From Dactylorhiza incarnata (lineage: Eukaryota > Streptophyta > Magnoliopsida > Asparagales > Orchidaceae), in assembly GCA_033032865.1 (NCBI GenBank), contig JAWHQI010000065.1:3100001-3164000 (forward strand): DNA of 64,000 bases, written 5' to 3'. Below the pieces are notes generated by a model. The model ran no database searches. It saw only the letters and a program-made list of their open reading frames with translations, and was not told where the DNA came from. This document shows positions 61,531 to 64,000 of this stretch, in pieces; the stretch's first letter is position 1; the number at the start of each line of letters is the position of its first letter. A program made the position numbers and the translations under genes.

Positions 61531-64000
61531 ATGGCTCACGGGCGTGACTTAGTAAAATATCAGTTAGACGGGTTCCCGATCTCTTAGACGTGCACCCGAT
61601 CATTTAGACAAGGTACACGGGCGTGACCATCATGGGTCATGGGCGTGACTTAGTAAAATATCGGTTAGACGAGTTCCCGGTCACCTAGACGTACAGTGGA
61701 TCATTTAGATAAGGTACACGGGAGTGACCTCCATGGAACACGGGTATGTACTTCATGTAACTATTCTAGATGGCGGCAGTTGATCCCGGGATGCTGGATT
61801 AAGTTGACATGCCCTTGGTCACGGGGCGTGACCGAGGGCGTGTACTAGGATTCTTCATAAAATTTATAGAGTGGACGCATGGCAATATTAGTCCCTTTAT
61901 GCATGCCTTTTCATTAAATCCTGCAGCTAAGAAGTGACATTGGCCACTAAAAGAAGGACACATGGCATTGGTTGTCCTTCTCAAGGCATATGAAATGCCT
62001 TTCCATTAACTCCAAGGCTGTTGTGAAATGACACCAGCCACTAGGAGGAGGACACATGGTCTTGGATTGTCTTCCAGAAGCATGGGTAATGCTTTCCCAT
62101 GACTTCCAAAGCCATGGTAGAAACCCTTAATGGAAAACCATATTCCAAAATCTCTCCACTCTCTCATTTTCTCCTCACCTCCTTCCATACACCCAAGCGG
62201 ATAGCCATCACCTTTTTACTAAAGAAACTAGGCTTAGGAACTACATTTGAAGCAAGCTCTCCAGAGACAACAACCACCATGCTACCAAGGAGACAAACCC
62301 AGTCCATGGCCTTGAATGAAGTGAGCTTTCTCCACATCTCCCTTGGTGTTAGTTTCCTAGATCTAACTAGGCGATACATCGAGCTCAATGGAGCTTTATT
62401 TGAGAGCAAGCCATGGAGAAATGGCTGAAATCCATGTTCCCATTCGCTATTCTAGCCATCTCAGGCCGCCGGACCGCCACTCGTTGATGCACTTCAAAAA
62501 GAGCAAGGTGGTGGAGGTGTTGGTTGGTCGTGGATGGGTTTAGGTGGCCTTAGAGGAGAGATTTATTAGGTTCCAAGTTAGGCAAATCACGGCCCTTGGC
62601 TGGAGGAAGAAGACGAATAGCTACCCTTTGATCTACTTTAAGATCTGTGCATACTTGTTATTAGTAGGCCAAACAGAATCTGTCTTGTTTACACAGTCAG
62701 GTTCAAGTCAATTTTTAGGCATGATACACTTAGATCTGAACCTTGAGCTCAACATGAAAGTTGTGGCCCTTGAAAAGACCTTTCCAAAATGGGATGACAC
62801 ATTTACTGGGGTGCACTTTAGCTTTTTACTTCTAATTTTGAAAATGCTATGTCACAATTCAACTATAGCTTAAATAACATTTTTTGTTAAACTAGATTAA
62901 CTAGGTTCAAGCAGCTTTTTAGGCATGTACCAGCCAGATCCAGTCCTTGGGCTCAACCTGAAAGTTGAATCCCTTGAAAAAACCATTCTAGAATGGGGTG
63001 GAACAAAACTTGAGGTGGACTATAACTCTATGAATTATATATTTAGTAAACAATGACACATACCTTAGTACCACCATGATTTGTGTATTTTTCTAAGAAT
63101 ATTGATATGATGCTTATGAAATTTAGCACGTACATGCTAGATGACATTATGGACACCTCCATTAAGTTTCAAAAAATTTGGAATTGAATTTGTTATAGTT
63201 TAGTGGATAATTTCATATTGATTAAAGGTGCCATATATAATGAATATGATGTCCAATGGGGCTTTAATTTTGGTGGCATGCATGTAATGTTATTTATGTC
63301 TTCTAGTAAAAAATTCAGTGGATTTGGATTTGGTTTCATCACTAAATTTACTACATGATCGAGGTCGCTCTAGGAGGTTGTATGTGTGACGGATACCTTA
63401 GGCAAAATTTGTGAATTGTATAACCTTCTGATTTCAATTGTATCCAAGGCTTTTATTATAATTCTAATATGATGTTGGAGATGTTTGATCGAGATATTGG
63501 GGCAAATCATATTAGTGTACCTAAACATATCACTGATCTCACAAGTAATCCTTAGGATCATAGGTAGATACACCCATATTTTAGACACCTCACTTCCCTA
63601 GAGTTGATCCCTAGGGTTTTAGGGTAATGCTAACTCAGTGACAATGGTGAGGGTGTATGTTGATGTAGTTTTGAAGGATATGATTATATCCTGGACGTAT
63701 TACCTTGAGGGCTTGTTTTGAAGTCCTTGAGTGCTGGTTAGCACACAGTTATATTTGGTAAATTCTTATCACATTAAGGACTTGGATGGAATTCCTTGGG
63801 TGTTGGTTAACACGGGTTTATACAATGATTATATCATAGTGTGTTATAGTAAGGACTTGGTTGGAATTCCTTGGTTGCTAGTTAGCACAAGTTTGTTCAT
63901 GGGAATCACATGGGTGTAATGTCATACATCGTTGCATATTGATCCTGGTGGATAGGATTACTTGTGGCGAGTCTGTGGGCTTACCGATCGTCACACCGTT
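61531..64000. repeat. E12: probable part of a large LTR, right edge open
   Basis: Non-coding. Begins with CACGGGCGTGAC palindromes, a TATA-like ATAAAATTTA (61857-61866), and a long tail. Duplicated GAAAGTTG...CCCTTGAAAA modules (62717-62802, 62920-63003) recall large Tekay/Del-type LTRs, from memory. Imperfect ~75-bp repeats lie at 63722-63900 (AGGACTTGGWTGGAATTCCT). No PBS is visible before the window ends. Short ORFs here have no recognisable domain. Confidence 0.45.
61535..61840. repeat. E12 palindrome array (CACGGGCGTGAC type)
   Basis: Two ~101-bp repeats containing GGGCGTGACTTAGTAAAATA (61541 and 61642), then a hairpin with GGTCACG/CGTGACC arms at 61817-61833. The word is that of E1 although the rest differs. 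Confidence 0.75.

Noticed and set aside
62099..62873. Two 109-codon ORFs near the right edge
   Set aside because: No domain, no codon pattern, and they sit in LTR-like sequence with non-coding repeats.

Overview
ORGANISM AND OVERALL CHARACTER. This is nuclear DNA of a flowering plant, taken from a transposon-dense region. Nearly every base I can assign belongs to an LTR retrotransposon, many of them nested. I see no convincing host gene, rRNA gene, tRNA gene or CRISPR array. The plant origin rests on Athila- and Tat-type Gypsy elements, plant Copia elements, primer-binding sites for plant tRNA-Asp, tRNA-Phe and initiator tRNA-Met, and a TRIM. I cannot name the species. LAYOUT. E1 (1-5464, +) is a pol-less tRNA-Asp-primed element with very long LTRs. 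It sits in the integrase gene of E2 (5465-18540, -), a degenerate Athila-type Gypsy element. The gag of E2 is cut again by E3 (9214-15710, -), another pol-less tRNA-Asp element with TSD ACGCT, and by E4 (16338-16795, -), a 458-bp TRIM with TSD CTATG. E2 itself lies in E5 (18541-19557 plus LTR pieces 19558-20229 and 40346-40446, -), a Tat-type element. The E5 LTR is split by E8 (20230-40345, -), a pol-less Copia-like element encoding gag and a second protein (ORF2). The E8 gag is split by E7 (25732-37641, -), a Tat-type element with TSD CTGCT that has lost RT and INT; it contains a 96-bp tandem array and an antisense spliced ORF. Inside E7 is E6 (about 26560-30755, +), a truncated relative of E3. 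To the right, E9 (40969-46478, -, TSD GCCAT) is the most complete element, a Copia element with long gag-pro and pol ORFs. E13 (about 46797-48675, +) is an LTR-like fragment carrying a remarkable hairpin array. E10 (48764-56327, +) is a second copy of the E8 family. Its 3' LTR is interrupted by E11 (56328 to about 61530, +), a degenerate Copia element. E12 (about 61531-64000) looks like part of a large LTR. HOW THE PARTS RELATE. Only E9 has near-complete machinery for its own movement. E1, E3 and E6 share one plan: tRNA-Asp PBS, no polymerase, one zinc-knuckle protein. E8 and E10 share another: tRNA-Met PBS, gag, and an ORF2 placed behind a conserved splice-acceptor-like site. These would need enzymes supplied in trans. 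MOST INTERESTING SIGNALS. (1) In many unrelated LTR families the U3 region just upstream of the TATA box holds an array of short GC-rich palindromes with a family-specific sequence. (2) E13 carries an array of hairpins with an almost constant TTGMGG loop and arms that covary. (3) Two pol-less retrotransposon families keep proteins of unknown role.
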